Positions 38,087 to 47,006 of a stretch of 64,000 bases of DNA are shown here, piece by piece. The notes beneath the pieces are model-generated. The model saw only the letters and a program-made list of their open reading frames with translations. It was not told the DNA's origin and searched no databases. The first letter of the stretch is position 1. The number at the start of each line of letters is the position of its first letter. Origin of the DNA: Oxalobacteraceae sp. CFBP 8761 (GTDB lineage: Bacteria; Pseudomonadota; Gammaproteobacteria; Burkholderiales; Burkholderiaceae_D). The stretch is from NCBI GenBank assembly GCA_014841595.1, contig JACYUE010000001.1, positions 2,654,996-2,718,995 on the forward strand. Direction: 5' to 3'. Both the position numbers and the translations under genes were made by a program.

Positions 38087-38644
38087 CTATGTGGATGGGG
38101 GCACGGGCATCACATCAAAGCGCGCGCCATGCCGTTGAAAATGGACCGACGGGGACGCCGCAAACGGCCACGGGCCTTCGCACTCGCCGTCCGCGTCCAG
38201 GCTGGCCTGCACGATCATGCTGCCAGCGCCGTCGCGCACGGCGATCGTCGCGCGTGTTGCCAGCAATTGCGCGGCGCCCGGCGCGTCCAGATCGAGTTGC
38301 ACCACCACGCCGGGCACGCCGCCCTGGTCGACGAAGTGCAGGCGCCACATCCGGTCATCCGTGCGCAGCATCTCCAGCGGGGCGCCGCTGTCGGCGGCGC
38401 GCAAGCACCCCGCGCTGCCGGTCCAGGTCATGTGCTGCGTGCGGCGCACATCGGCCAGATGGCGCATGCGGCGCAGCGTCAGGGGCGACGCTTGCAGCGC
38501 CGCGCGTTCGCCCTGCGTCAGCGGCCGGCTGCCGCTAAGTGCCTGCAGCAGGACGGCGTCGGCCAGCATCAGGCCATCGCCTTCCACGCGGCGCGCCAGC
38601 AGCGCGCCGGCCTGCAGTTTGCGATCCAGGTTCGTCATGCCCAT
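38087..38644 (-). CDS. Small protein coupled to the sigma-like gene
   Basis: This 185-aa protein starts at 38644, where AGGAGG lies seven bases upstream; an alternative Met at 38638 forms an ATGA overlap with the upstream stop. The N-terminal ~60 residues are helical (GERAALQASPLTLRRMRHLA), and the rest is beta-rich, ending with PSVHFQRHGARFDVMPVP. No transmembrane segment is seen. Its overlap with the gene encoding a sigma-region-4-like tail, and the order of the pair, resemble a sigma/anti-sigma couple, but no zinc-binding anti-sigma motif is present, so the function stays open. Confidence 0.55.
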   Translation of the reverse strand: MGMTNLDRKLQAGALLARRVEGDGLMLADAVLLQALSGSRPLTQGERAALQASPLTLRRMRHLADVRRTQHMTWTGSAGCLRAADSGAPLEMLRTDDRMWRLHFVDQGGVPGVVVQLDLDAPGAAQLLATRATIAVRDGAGSMIVQASLDADGECEGPWPFAASPSVHFQRHGARFDVMPVPPST

Positions 38645-39921
38645 CGTTGTTCCTCCTGTAGTCCAGCCACCTCGTTCAGACGCAGTATCGCGGCGTCGCG
38701 CCGCTTGCGCAGGGTTGGCAGCGAGACGCCGTCCAGCTGAGCCAGCTGGCCCATCGTCGGCAATTCGCCCGTGGCGGGGTCGCACCATTCGGAAGGGTAA
38801 CAGTCGTCGAATGGCCCGAGCAGCTTGAGGTACACCGCGAGGCGTACCGGCAAGCTGTCCTGCGCCAACCGGCGCGCCGCCCAGCTGGCGCGGTCCTCGA
38901 CCGTCGCTGCCACTACCAGGTAGTTGGGGGGCAGTGAAACGCAGGGCGCGATGGAGGTCAGTGGTGCAGTCACTGGCGCGTCGATGTCAGGATCTGAATC
39001 CAGGTCGATGTCCAGTGCTTCCTGGCGCGCTTCGAGGATCTGGTCCGGGCCCGGCGTACTGCCCTGTTCGGACTCGTTCAGCACGCGCCAGTAATCGTCG
39101 AGCCAGGCATCGGCCGCGCTGGCGTCCTGCAACCAGTCGCTGTCGCGGTTGGCCGACAGCGCGTCGTACTCGCCGATTTCGCGCAGCATTGCGCCGATCT
39201 TCTCGGGACTGCTCTTCAGGCTGGCGAAGCGTTTCGAGCGCGTGTGCAACGGCCCGGGTGCGCCGGTGCGCGCTTCCAGGCTCTCGCTCCAGCGCATGAT
39301 CCATTCGGGCTTGCAGTCGCCGATCGAGCGCAGCTGGCGCACTTCGATCGGCATCGCCTCGACGCTGCGACCCAGGATCGCGCCGACCTGCGCCGCGTGT
39401 TCGCGCCAGCTCTCGAACAGGCGCGCGATGTCGTGGTAGGCCGTGTCGAGCATCCGGTAGGCGTACATGCGGTTCGGGCTGCAGGGCCGGCCGCACGCCA
39501 CCTGATAGTGATCGCTGTCGACCTTGTCGCGCAACACCGCATACAGGTCATTGAATTTCTTGCGCAGCAGCGCTTCGCCGCCAGGTTGCGTCCAGAACGG
39601 GCCGATGCGCGCAGCTTCGGTGGCCACGGCCGTGCACAGTGCGGCCCAGTCGGCGGGCCGCGCCTGCAATTCGTAGACGAGGCTCAGGGCCAGTTCGGCG
39701 GTCGTCTCGCCATAGCTGTTGCCGGGGGCATGCGCGCGGCTGCCACCCGCGTGCAGGATCGGTGCGACTGCCTCGACATACGCGGCCAGCGACCCGTCCG
39801 TATCGGCGCCCTGCAGGCTGACGGGGTCGATGCGGGCGAGCGCCTGCAGGGAACACTGACCCAGCAACTTGCGGACCTGCTCCCAGCCGTGCTCCTGATA
39901 CCGGGTGCCCGGTAAACGCAT
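38635..39921 (-). CDS. Protein with C-terminal sigma-region-4-like helix-turn-helix
   Basis: This 428-aa protein is not recognised as a whole. Its start at 39921 has GAGGAAGG just upstream, whereas the longer form from 39984 has no ribosome site. The N-terminal two thirds are mainly helical, with FWTQPGGEALLRKKFNDLYA near residues 110-130. An acidic linker follows (LDIDLDSDPDIDAP). The last 50 residues contain TMGQLAQLDGVSLPTLRKRR, which reads like a region-4 or DNA-binding helix-turn-helix. It lies second in the series, 91 bases after the PBP gene, and its stop overlaps the next gene. It could regulate the operon, but no region-2 core-binding motif was found. Confidence 0.55.
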   Translation of the reverse strand: MRLPGTRYQEHGWEQVRKLLGQCSLQALARIDPVSLQGADTDGSLAAYVEAVAPILHAGGSRAHAPGNSYGETTAELALSLVYELQARPADWAALCTAVATEAARIGPFWTQPGGEALLRKKFNDLYAVLRDKVDSDHYQVACGRPCSPNRMYAYRMLDTAYHDIARLFESWREHAAQVGAILGRSVEAMPIEVRQLRSIGDCKPEWIMRWSESLEARTGAPGPLHTRSKRFASLKSSPEKIGAMLREIGEYDALSANRDSDWLQDASAADAWLDDYWRVLNESEQGSTPGPDQILEARQEALDIDLDSDPDIDAPVTAPLTSIAPCVSLPPNYLVVAATVEDRASWAARRLAQDSLPVRLAVYLKLLGPFDDCYPSEWCDPATGELPTMGQLAQLDGVSLPTLRKRRDAAILRLNEVAGLQEEQRWA

Positions 39922-40012
39922 ACCTTCCTCGTCCTCGATTTCGCTGCGCACGTGTTGCACAGTGAAATAGATGATGCCATACAACTACAGCATTCAGGCG
40001 CGATGGAGACCC

Positions 40013-43000
40013 CTATTTGTGCCTCTTTTCCAACGACTGCCCGGCCATGGATGCCAGCAGGGCCGCCACCACCGGCGCCGCATGGCCACCGCCCGTCAGC
40101 GCCGAGTGGCTGACAAAGGCGGCAAATGCCAGCCGGCGGGTCTGGCCCGGCAAGCTGCCCGGTTCCAGATAACCCATGAACCAGACCGTGGCCAGCTCGT
40201 CATTGCCAACCGGCGCGGTGCCTGTCTTGCCATACAGGCCGGGGCGCAGCGCAGCGAATGCCGGAGCGCGGAATGCACCGGCCGCCGTGCCGTAATCGAT
40301 CACGCCCTTCATGCCGGCGCGTACGCGGTCCAGCCGTACTCCAAGAGGCGCGCCCTGGCCGGATGCTGCATCGCGGCCGTCGAGCGCCAGCAGCAGGCGC
40401 GGTGTCACGCTGCGCCCTTCGCCGACGCTCGCGGCCACCAGCGCCATCTGCAGGGGCGTGGTCTGCATGCGCAGGCCGATTGCCATCTGGCGCAGTTCAT
40501 GCCGGCTGTGGACCGGATCGAGCTGCGACGCGGACCCCGACAGCGCATCCCAGTCGCCCCAACGATAGTCCGGCGGCAGCAAGCCGCCATCGAGCCGCAA
40601 CGGCTGGCCAAAGCCCAGGCGCGCCGCCATCGCGGCCACCGGCCGCGCGGCGTCCAGCGCCCCCGGCTCCAGCGCGGTAGCGCCAGGCATGCCGCCATCG
40701 GGCTGGCCGAGCAGCGTGCGGTCGCTCAGCTCACCGGTCCAGGCGAACCAAGTATTGACACTGTGCGCCATCGCGCCGGCCAGCCCCAGGCGACCGTCTG
40801 CGGCGCGAGCACCGGTGATCTGGTCGCGGAAATTGGTGATGCGGGCACGCGTGCCGCCCGCCGGGTAGCTGGGCGCATCGGTGCGAAAGTCGTAGCCGCC
40901 ATCGCCCGCGATACGGTCGACCTGCGGCAACGGCACACCGCCCAGCAGCGCGTCGAGCTGTTTGTCGCCGCGCGCGGCCTGCTCGAGCCCGAGCGCGGTG
41001 ATCACCTTGAACGTCGAGCCGGGCGCGCGGTGGGCGCCGCCGTCATGCTGAAATGCGGCGATCCGCAGCGGGCTGCGCGCCGGATCGGCACGGTCAAAGT
41101 CGCGCACCTCGGGCCAGTTGTCAGGCGCAGCACTATTTCCACCACTCGATGCGGCGGCCAGGATGTCGCCCGTGCCGGCGTCGAGCAGCACCAGGCCGGC
41201 GCGCCGCTCGGCGGGCGCGGGCTGGGCGCCACGGCAAACGCGCCCATCCCACTGGCCACCCTGCTGGCCAATGCAGTCGAGCATCACCTGGGCCCGGGCT
41301 TGCAGCGTCAGATCGAGCGTCAGGCTCGCCGCATGGTCGCTCCCACCCAGGCGCGCCAGCATGCCGGCCACGCTGCCGTCGTGCTGGCGATGCACGCCCA
41401 GCAGCGGCGCCAGGCCGGCCAGCGTGGCCCGGACCGACGGCGCGCCATCCTGCCACAGAGCGTCACCGTTGCGGTCGACCAGGCGTACTGCGGCGCCGGC
41501 GGGTCGCACGCTGCGGCTGCCAGCAGGCAGCGCCTGCCATGCGAGCACGCCTCGTTCGACCTTCAGATGGCGGTAGGCGGCGTCGGCGCCGCCGGACAAT
41601 CTCGCCAGGTCGAGCGGCTCGATCTCGACTTTGACCGCCGTCGCGCCCGGCGACGGCGACAGCACCAGGTGGGCCACGGCGCCCGCCTCCGGACAGGCGC
41701 GCCCGTCGCAGACGCCACGGGCCGCCACCGTGGCGCCCAGCACACTGCGCACACGGCCGGCAACCAGCAGCTCCAGCGGCTTGCCTTCTGCTCGTGTATT
41801 GAGGATCACGAGGCTGTCACGCCGCCCGCCCTCCCAGCCGCCGACACGATTCCACGGCGCCCAGTCTTGCGGCAACTGCGCGAACAGGCGCATCGCCGCC
41901 AGTGGCAAGCCGGCCTCGCGCACGGCCGGGCTGCCTGCCACCGCCGCTTGCCAGACTGCCGTTGCGCCGGGCCGCACGCGCCACGCCACCAGCCGCCGTT
42001 CGCTGTTAAATACGCGCACCTGCTCGCGCACGAAGGCGCCGTCGGCGCGGTGATGCAAACGTTCGAGCAGGCGCCGGTCGCCGGCGTCGAGTTGAAAATG
42101 TTGCCAGCCGGGCAGCGGCGCGCGTACGGATTCGTCGGCCTGAAGCCAGGCAAGCAAGTCGCGCGGCGCCAGTTCGATCAAGCCGTCGCGGCCAAGGCGC
42201 AGCAGCCCGCGCGCTCGCAACGCCTCGAACAGCGACTGGTCTTCCAGGCCGGCGCCCGGGACCAGCGGCACGGTCCAGACGCCGGGACGCAAGCGCAGCG
42301 TGACCGGCGCGCCGGATGCCGGAAAGGCCTGCACCAGCGCCGTCGTAGCCCCCTGCTGACCAGGCTGAAAATGCTGCAGCACCAGTTCACCGGCCTGCGG
42401 GCAGGCGCCGCTCGGCCGGCGCGTGAAGCGCAGCGCTTCGCCGCGCCACAGCAGCCAGCCCGCGCCGCCCAGCGCGGCCTGGCCGTGGCGCGCATGCGTG
42501 GCGACCCCGCCCGATGCGTCGCCGATCCAGCTGGCAGTCCCGAAGCCGGCATTCCAGGCGATCGCCAGGCCAGCGCCCGCATTGCCTGTGATATCGATGC
42601 GCGGCATGCCGGAACCGTCACGCGCGAGCAGCACGCTGCGTGCTGGTCCATTGCTACTCCGGGCGAGCGCGGCCGCTTCGCCGAACGGATAACCGACGCG
42701 CAGCGGCAGCAGCCGTCCATTCGCCGGATCAAGCATCTGTGTGCACAGGTCGACCCGGACCGCCGGGCCTGCCTGCATGCCGCTGGCAATGACGAGCGCC
42801 AGTGCGCCGCGCTGCGTCAGCGACACGCCGCTGTCGGTCGGCACGACGAGCTCCAGGCCCGGCGCCAGCGGCTGCAGCGCTGCCAGCGCCTGGGCGCCAG
42901 GGAGGTCGTGCGCATCGTTCGGCAAGGCACGCGCGTGCAGCGCCAGCGCGACCGCGCCGCCCATCACCAGCACCAGCGCGGCCCAGGCCGAGGCGGAACC

Positions 43001-43099
43001 AAGCGAGATGGTCCAGCCCCGGCGCAGATTGCGGGCACGCCGCCGCGCCGTGCGTGACGCGGCGATGTTGCGGGTCAGGGTGGCGAAGGGGCCGGTCAT
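40013..43099 (-). CDS. Penicillin-binding protein transpeptidase with a long unknown N-terminal half
   Basis: This 1028-aa inner-membrane protein has a basic cytoplasmic tail (about 1-35), one helix (about 33-55), a periplasmic region of some 550 residues without a recognisable GT51 glycosyltransferase, and a C-terminal transpeptidase domain (about 600-1020). All three active-site motifs are intact: S695-T-F-K698, S780-V-N782 and K958-T-G960. It should therefore cross-link peptidoglycan and bind beta-lactams. Class B PBPs are usually 550-650 aa, so the N-terminal half is unusual. Lacking its own glycosyltransferase, it would need a SEDS partner; the divergent SEDS protein at 14076 is the candidate. 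It is the first gene of the minus-strand series. Confidence 0.88.
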   Translation of the reverse strand: MTGPFATLTRNIAASRTARRRARNLRRGWTISLGSASAWAALVLVMGGAVALALHARALPNDAHDLPGAQALAALQPLAPGLELVVPTDSGVSLTQRGALALVIASGMQAGPAVRVDLCTQMLDPANGRLLPLRVGYPFGEAAALARSSNGPARSVLLARDGSGMPRIDITGNAGAGLAIAWNAGFGTASWIGDASGGVATHARHGQAALGGAGWLLWRGEALRFTRRPSGACPQAGELVLQHFQPGQQGATTALVQAFPASGAPVTLRLRPGVWTVPLVPGAGLEDQSLFEALRARGLLRLGRDGLIELAPRDLLAWLQADESVRAPLPGWQHFQLDAGDRRLLERLHHRADGAFVREQVRVFNSERRLVAWRVRPGATAVWQAAVAGSPAVREAGLPLAAMRLFAQLPQDWAPWNRVGGWEGGRRDSLVILNTRAEGKPLELLVAGRVRSVLGATVAARGVCDGRACPEAGAVAHLVLSPSPGATAVKVEIEPLDLARLSGGADAAYRHLKVERGVLAWQALPAGSRSVRPAGAAVRLVDRNGDALWQDGAPSVRATLAGLAPLLGVHRQHDGSVAGMLARLGGSDHAASLTLDLTLQARAQVMLDCIGQQGGQWDGRVCRGAQPAPAERRAGLVLLDAGTGDILAAASSGGNSAAPDNWPEVRDFDRADPARSPLRIAAFQHDGGAHRAPGSTFKVITALGLEQAARGDKQLDALLGGVPLPQVDRIAGDGGYDFRTDAPSYPAGGTRARITNFRDQITGARAADGRLGLAGAMAHSVNTWFAWTGELSDRTLLGQPDGGMPGATALEPGALDAARPVAAMAARLGFGQPLRLDGGLLPPDYRWGDWDALSGSASQLDPVHSRHELRQMAIGLRMQTTPLQMALVAASVGEGRSVTPRLLLALDGRDAASGQGAPLGVRLDRVRAGMKGVIDYGTAAGAFRAPAFAALRPGLYGKTGTAPVGNDELATVWFMGYLEPGSLPGQTRRLAFAAFVSHSALTGGGHAAPVVAALLASMAGQSLEKRHK

Positions 43100-43324
43100 G
43101 CACGAGTCCAGTCGGTAGCGTGGCGCCCATGCGCCCTTGCGCAGGACTAGCGGAGGGCTGGTGAAACCGCTGAGCGGAGTAACGCTGCAAGCGCATGGTC
43201 AGGGCCGCCCTGATGCAGCTCACCCCCCGTTTTCTGCGGCTCGTCGCACGCCGTTGGAAGCCCCGCGGGGACACGCCTACAGTACACACATCGACACACC
43301 ACTCAACCACCAAGGAGAAGCAAA

Positions 43325-43561
43325 ATGAACGTCCTCAAACACATGGAAGCCGTCTTCATCGCCGCCGCCCTGATCGCCGTTCCTGTCGGCTATCTGGCCA
43401 AGGTATCGGACGCCAACGCCACCTCTTTCAATGCCAGCAGCGCAGCCATTGCCAGCGGCGCCAAGGTCGCCACCGTAACTGTCACCGCCAAGCGCCTGAG
43501 CAACGCCGAGAAGTCGCAGTTGCTGGCACTGGACACCGTCACCGCAGCGAGCCGGCTGTGA
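43325..43561 (+). CDS. Small exported or membrane-anchored hypothetical protein
   Basis: This 78-residue protein has an N-terminal hydrophobic segment (about 8-25, EAVFIAAALIAVPVGYLA) that could be a signal peptide or anchor, then a Ser/Ala/Thr-rich stretch and a short helical end (LSNAEKSQLLALD). A strong AAGGAG ribosome site precedes the ATG. It has no recognised domain. It is transcribed away from the PBP gene. Confidence 0.6.
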   Translation: MNVLKHMEAVFIAAALIAVPVGYLAKVSDANATSFNASSAAIASGAKVATVTVTAKRLSNAEKSQLLALDTVTAASRL

Positions 43562-43579
43562 ACGCGGTCGGTCGTCGTG

Positions 43580-43599
43580 GCGCCGCCAAAGGGCGGCGC
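43580..43599 (+). terminator. GC-rich hairpin after the 78-residue gene
   Basis: GCGCCGCC (43580-43587) pairs with GGCGGCGC (43592-43599) around a 4-base loop, about 18 bases after the stop. No T-run follows, so it is only a possible terminator. Confidence 0.35.
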
Positions 43600-43724
43600 G
43601 CGGCGGCCAGGTGGACGGCAAACGCCACCAATCTGTGTCAGATGTAATAACTTGCTTCAGGCTTCGCGTCACCGATCCCGGATTGCTATATTCCGCTTAT
43701 CCGCTTACGGATCTGGAGACGACC

Positions 43725-44306
43725 ATGAAATCCCCGTTTATTCTTGCAGCCCTGATCGCCATTGGCGCGGCTGCCACCATCCCGCTGTCTGCACAGGCCC
43801 AGCCACATGTCTCGGTCGTGATCAGCAACGCCCCGCCCGCCCCCATCTACGAGCGCATTCCTGGCCCGCGTCGCGGCCACGTCTGGGCGCCCGGCTACTG
43901 GGAATGGCGCGGTCACCGCCATGACTGGGTGCCCGGCCACTACGTCGTTGCGCGCCCCGGTTACGTGTATGCGCCGCCGAGCTGGCACCATCGCGGCAAC
44001 CGCTGGGTGATGGAACCGTCGCGCTGGAACCGCGGCCCGGGCCACCACTACGGCCCGCAGCCAGTGTATGTGCGCGGCCATGACGGCTATGACCGCGACC
44101 GCGGCTATCGCGACCACCGTGATCGGGATCGGCATCACGGCAACGGCCGCGGGCGCGGACCGGACTTCGATCGCGACGGCGTCCCGAACTACCGCGACCG
44201 AGATCGCGACAATGACGGCATCCGCAACCGTCACGACCGCGACCGCGATGGCGATGGCGTGCGCAACCGCCATGACAGCCGTCCGGACAATCCTTATCGC
44301 CGTTGA
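43725..44306 (+). CDS. Exported WXXGXW-repeat protein with Asp/Arg-rich tail
   Basis: This 193-aa protein has a clear signal peptide (MKSPFILAALIAIGAAATIPLSAQA, read from the ATG at 43725). The mature part contains repeated aromatic motifs of the WAPGYWEWRGHRH and WVPGHYVVARPGY type, found in YXWGXW/BcpO-like envelope proteins. A low-complexity tail of Asp, Arg, His and Asn follows (residues about 120-190), with DRDGDGVRNRHD segments resembling thrombospondin type 3-like calcium sites. It probably stays in the periplasm or outer membrane. Confidence 0.75.
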   Translation: MKSPFILAALIAIGAAATIPLSAQAQPHVSVVISNAPPAPIYERIPGPRRGHVWAPGYWEWRGHRHDWVPGHYVVARPGYVYAPPSWHHRGNRWVMEPSRWNRGPGHHYGPQPVYVRGHDGYDRDRGYRDHRDRDRHHGNGRGRGPDFDRDGVPNYRDRDRDNDGIRNRHDRDRDGDGVRNRHDSRPDNPYRR

Positions 44307-44315
44307 TCCACGCTG

Positions 44316-46250
44316 TTAATTCATCTCCTGGCGTTTCAGGTGCTTGTCCAGAAACGCCAGGATCTTCGCGCTGGCCTCGGTCTGGTTTTTCTTCTTCGAG
44401 AAACCATGGCCTTCGTCATCGAACACGACATACTCGACGTCGACCTTGTTCTTGCGGACCGCTTCCACGATTTCGTCGCTCTCGGGCCGGATCACGCGCG
44501 GATCGTTCGCGCCCTGGATCACCATCAGCGGCTTGATGATGCGGTGCGCGTGGAACAGCGGCGACGTCTCGACCAGAAATGCCTTGTCCTTGACCGGGTC
44601 GCCGATCTCGTCATACAGCGCCTTGCGCTGCGCTTCCCAATACGGCGGAATGCTCTCGAGCGTGCGCACCCAGTTACTCACGCCAAAGATGTCGATGCCG
44701 ACCTTGAACGCCTCGGGCCGGAACGCCAGCGCTGCCAGCGTCATGTAGCCGCCGTAGCTGCCACCCATGATGCCGATGCGCTCGGGATCGATGTACGACT
44801 GGCTGGCCAGCCAGGTTTTCGCTTCGATGCAATCCCACAGCGGCTCCATGCCGTGCTTGCGATCGTCCGCGCGGAAAAACGTCTTGCCATAGCCCGAGCT
44901 GCCGCGGTTGTTGATGCCCAGGACCGCATAGCCGTGATTGACCAGGTACTGGATCTGCGCGCTGTAGCCGCGCATCGTCTGTCCGCCCGGCCCACCGTGC
45001 ACGTACACCACCGCCGGCACCTTCGCATTCGGCGCTGCGCCTTTCGGCTTGTAGTAGATCGACGGGATCACGGTTCCGTCGAACGATTTGAAGCGCACGA
45101 CTTCGGCTTCCACCAGGTCGTTCGGATCGATGGCCGGGTTCAGGCTGCGCGTGAGCTGGGTGGTCTTCTTGCTGGCAAAGTCATGCACGTACAGGTTGTT
45201 CGGCGAGCGGTCGCCATTCAGATAGAACGCCATCAGGCGGCCACTGGCCGAAAACGTCACCTGGCGCATCTCGCCGCCCGGCAGTTTCGGTAGCGTGACC
45301 GGTTTGCCGGCGGCGTCGAACACGCGCACGTCGATGCTGCCGTCGCGGTTGACGATGCTGACCCGGTTGGCGCCGTTGCGCGAGTAGCTGGTGTCGAGCA
45401 GGTCCCAGTCGGCTTTCTCGAGGTCGCTCGTCGCGCCACTGGCCAGATCGTAAGCGGCGATGCGCGTGAACTCGCCGCCGGCATTGGTGGTGAACAGCAG
45501 GCGCTTCGATTGCGGATCGAACGTGGCCGCCGAATGGCTGGCCGGCGCCGTGTGCGGCGTGATGTGCTTCATTGTGCGTGTCGGCAGGTGGTACACGTAG
45601 ACGTCACTGTCGGACGTGGTGCTGGACTTGTCGAACGCGAGCCAGTTGCCGTCGCGGCTGATGTCCGAGACATTCATACCGCTGTCGTTCTGGTACACCA
45701 TCGTGCGGTCGTAGCTGCCCACGTCGTACAGGTAGATGTCGAAGAACTTCGGATCGCGCTCGTTGGTGGCGACGTAGAAGCCGCTGCCGTCGGGCTTCCA
45801 GCCGGCGAACGAGGCCTTCAGTTTGCCGGGCGTCAGGTCGCGTTCCTTGCCGCCCGGTTCGAGCACGTACAGGTGATTCTGCTCGTCGCCCCCGGTGTCG
45901 CGCGTGAACAGGATGCGGTCGTCGTTGTAGAAGTAGCCCACCGCATAGGTGGAATCGACGGTGGACGTGGTCAGCGCGCGCGGCGTGCCGCCGCTTACGG
46001 GCAGCGTGTACGCGTTGAAGATGCCGGACGCGTTACTGCTGAACAGGATCTGCCGCTCGTCCTTGCTGAACGAGGCGCCGGTCACGGACGTCGTCGCCAT
46101 GAACTGCTCGATCGTGTAGCGCTTGACGTGCTTGACCTGTTTCAGCGACGCTTTCGCCGCAACCTGTGCGCTGACCTGCAACGGCATCGATACGGCGCCG
46201 ACCAGCACGGCGAACAGGGACAATCGGACTGCATGACGGGACGGACGCAT
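44316..46250 (-). CDS. Exported S9-family prolyl oligopeptidase-like peptidase
   Basis: This 644-aa serine peptidase has a signal peptide (about 1-28, ending VSAQ) and a beta-propeller of WD40-like repeats (about 45-370) with FDPQSKRLLFTTNAGG-type blades. The C-terminal alpha/beta-hydrolase domain carries the nucleophile in GIMGGSYGGYMTLAAL, an Asp in IQGANDPRV and the catalytic His in DDEGHGFSKK. It resembles acylaminoacyl or dipeptidyl peptidases acting on peptides in the periplasm. It stands alone and is divergent from the RNase HI gene. Confidence 0.9.
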   Translation of the reverse strand: MRPSRHAVRLSLFAVLVGAVSMPLQVSAQVAAKASLKQVKHVKRYTIEQFMATTSVTGASFSKDERQILFSSNASGIFNAYTLPVSGGTPRALTTSTVDSTYAVGYFYNDDRILFTRDTGGDEQNHLYVLEPGGKERDLTPGKLKASFAGWKPDGSGFYVATNERDPKFFDIYLYDVGSYDRTMVYQNDSGMNVSDISRDGNWLAFDKSSTTSDSDVYVYHLPTRTMKHITPHTAPASHSAATFDPQSKRLLFTTNAGGEFTRIAAYDLASGATSDLEKADWDLLDTSYSRNGANRVSIVNRDGSIDVRVFDAAGKPVTLPKLPGGEMRQVTFSASGRLMAFYLNGDRSPNNLYVHDFASKKTTQLTRSLNPAIDPNDLVEAEVVRFKSFDGTVIPSIYYKPKGAAPNAKVPAVVYVHGGPGGQTMRGYSAQIQYLVNHGYAVLGINNRGSSGYGKTFFRADDRKHGMEPLWDCIEAKTWLASQSYIDPERIGIMGGSYGGYMTLAALAFRPEAFKVGIDIFGVSNWVRTLESIPPYWEAQRKALYDEIGDPVKDKAFLVETSPLFHAHRIIKPLMVIQGANDPRVIRPESDEIVEAVRKNKVDVEYVVFDDEGHGFSKKKNQTEASAKILAFLDKHLKRQEMN

Positions 46251-46337
46251 CGCTTCTCCTCAGGTTGGACAGCACCGATCCAGTGTTTCAAAAGTCTTAA
46301 CTTCTGTCAACGAATCAAGATCGGTTATGCTCTCGCC

Positions 46338-47006
46338 ATGAACGACCTGAGCCTTCTGCGCGCTGCCGCATTCAAGACCGAACTGGCGGCCAGCGGGCGC
46401 CTGATGGCACGCGCCGGCCTGAGCGAGCTTGAGGCCCTCACCCGCACACTCACGCACAGCGCTGGTGTGGCTGGCCTGGCGCACCTGCTGGCCGAACGCG
46501 CGGCGCTGCGCCTGCATGCGGCGCAGCAGTCAGACCGACGCGCAGCGCTGGCCAGCGCAGCGCGCACGCGGGGCGCGGGAGCTGGCAAGACGGCATGGCG
46601 GGCCTGGTTCGACGGCTCGGCGCGCCCGAATCCCGGTCGCTGCGGCATCGGCGCCGTGCTCGAAGGCCCTGGCGGCGTGCGCGTCGCCATTTCGCACGAC
46701 GCCGGCTACGGTAACAGCAGCGAAGCGGAGTACCTGGCCCTGATCGCCGTGCTGGACGCCGCCGTCTCGCACGGCGCGCACGATGTGCTGGTGGTCGGCG
46801 ACAGCCAGGTCGTCATCGACGACGTGAATGGCCCCGCCAGCGCAAGTGCCCCGAGCCTGCGCGACTACCGCGACCGCGCCTGCGCCCTGCTCGCGCGCCT
46901 GCCACAGGCGCAATTGCGCTGGATCCCGCGCCACAAGAATATCGAGGCCGATGCGCTCTCGCAGCGCGCCGTGCCGCCTCTTTTACCGGAAACATCAACA
47001 TGCTAG
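46338..47006 (+). CDS. RNase HI-family protein with N-terminal extension
   Basis: This 222-aa protein carries an RNase H domain from about residue 86. The metal-binding residues can be placed: D92 (WFDGSARPNPG), E131 (NSSEAEYLALI), D155 (VVGDSQVV) and D205 (HKNIEADALS). The first 80 residues are a helical extension of unknown role. The start at 46338 is the first Met after the divergent peptidase gene; the frame is open much further upstream, but only antisense to that gene. It overlaps the HD hydrolase gene by seven bases, so the two are coupled, which suggests joint nucleic-acid or nucleotide turnover. Confidence 0.85.
   Translation: MNDLSLLRAAAFKTELAASGRLMARAGLSELEALTRTLTHSAGVAGLAHLLAERAALRLHAAQQSDRRAALASAARTRGAGAGKTAWRAWFDGSARPNPGRCGIGAVLEGPGGVRVAISHDAGYGNSSEAEYLALIAVLDAAVSHGAHDVLVVGDSQVVIDDVNGPASASAPSLRDYRDRACALLARLPQAQLRWIPRHKNIEADALSQRAVPPLLPETSTC

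Noticed and set aside
39971..43057. 1028-codon plus-strand frame opposite the PBP
   Set aside because: It mirrors the PBP gene, and its translation is low-complexity Arg/Gln/His without motifs; the PBP has intact SxxK, SxN and KTG.
27606..43099. Type VI secretion regulatory locus (PpkA/PppA/Fha-type)
   Set aside because: Kinase, PP2C and FHA genes fit, but no Tss/Hcp/VgrG/ClpV gene is present, and a PBP and SPFH proteins are there instead.
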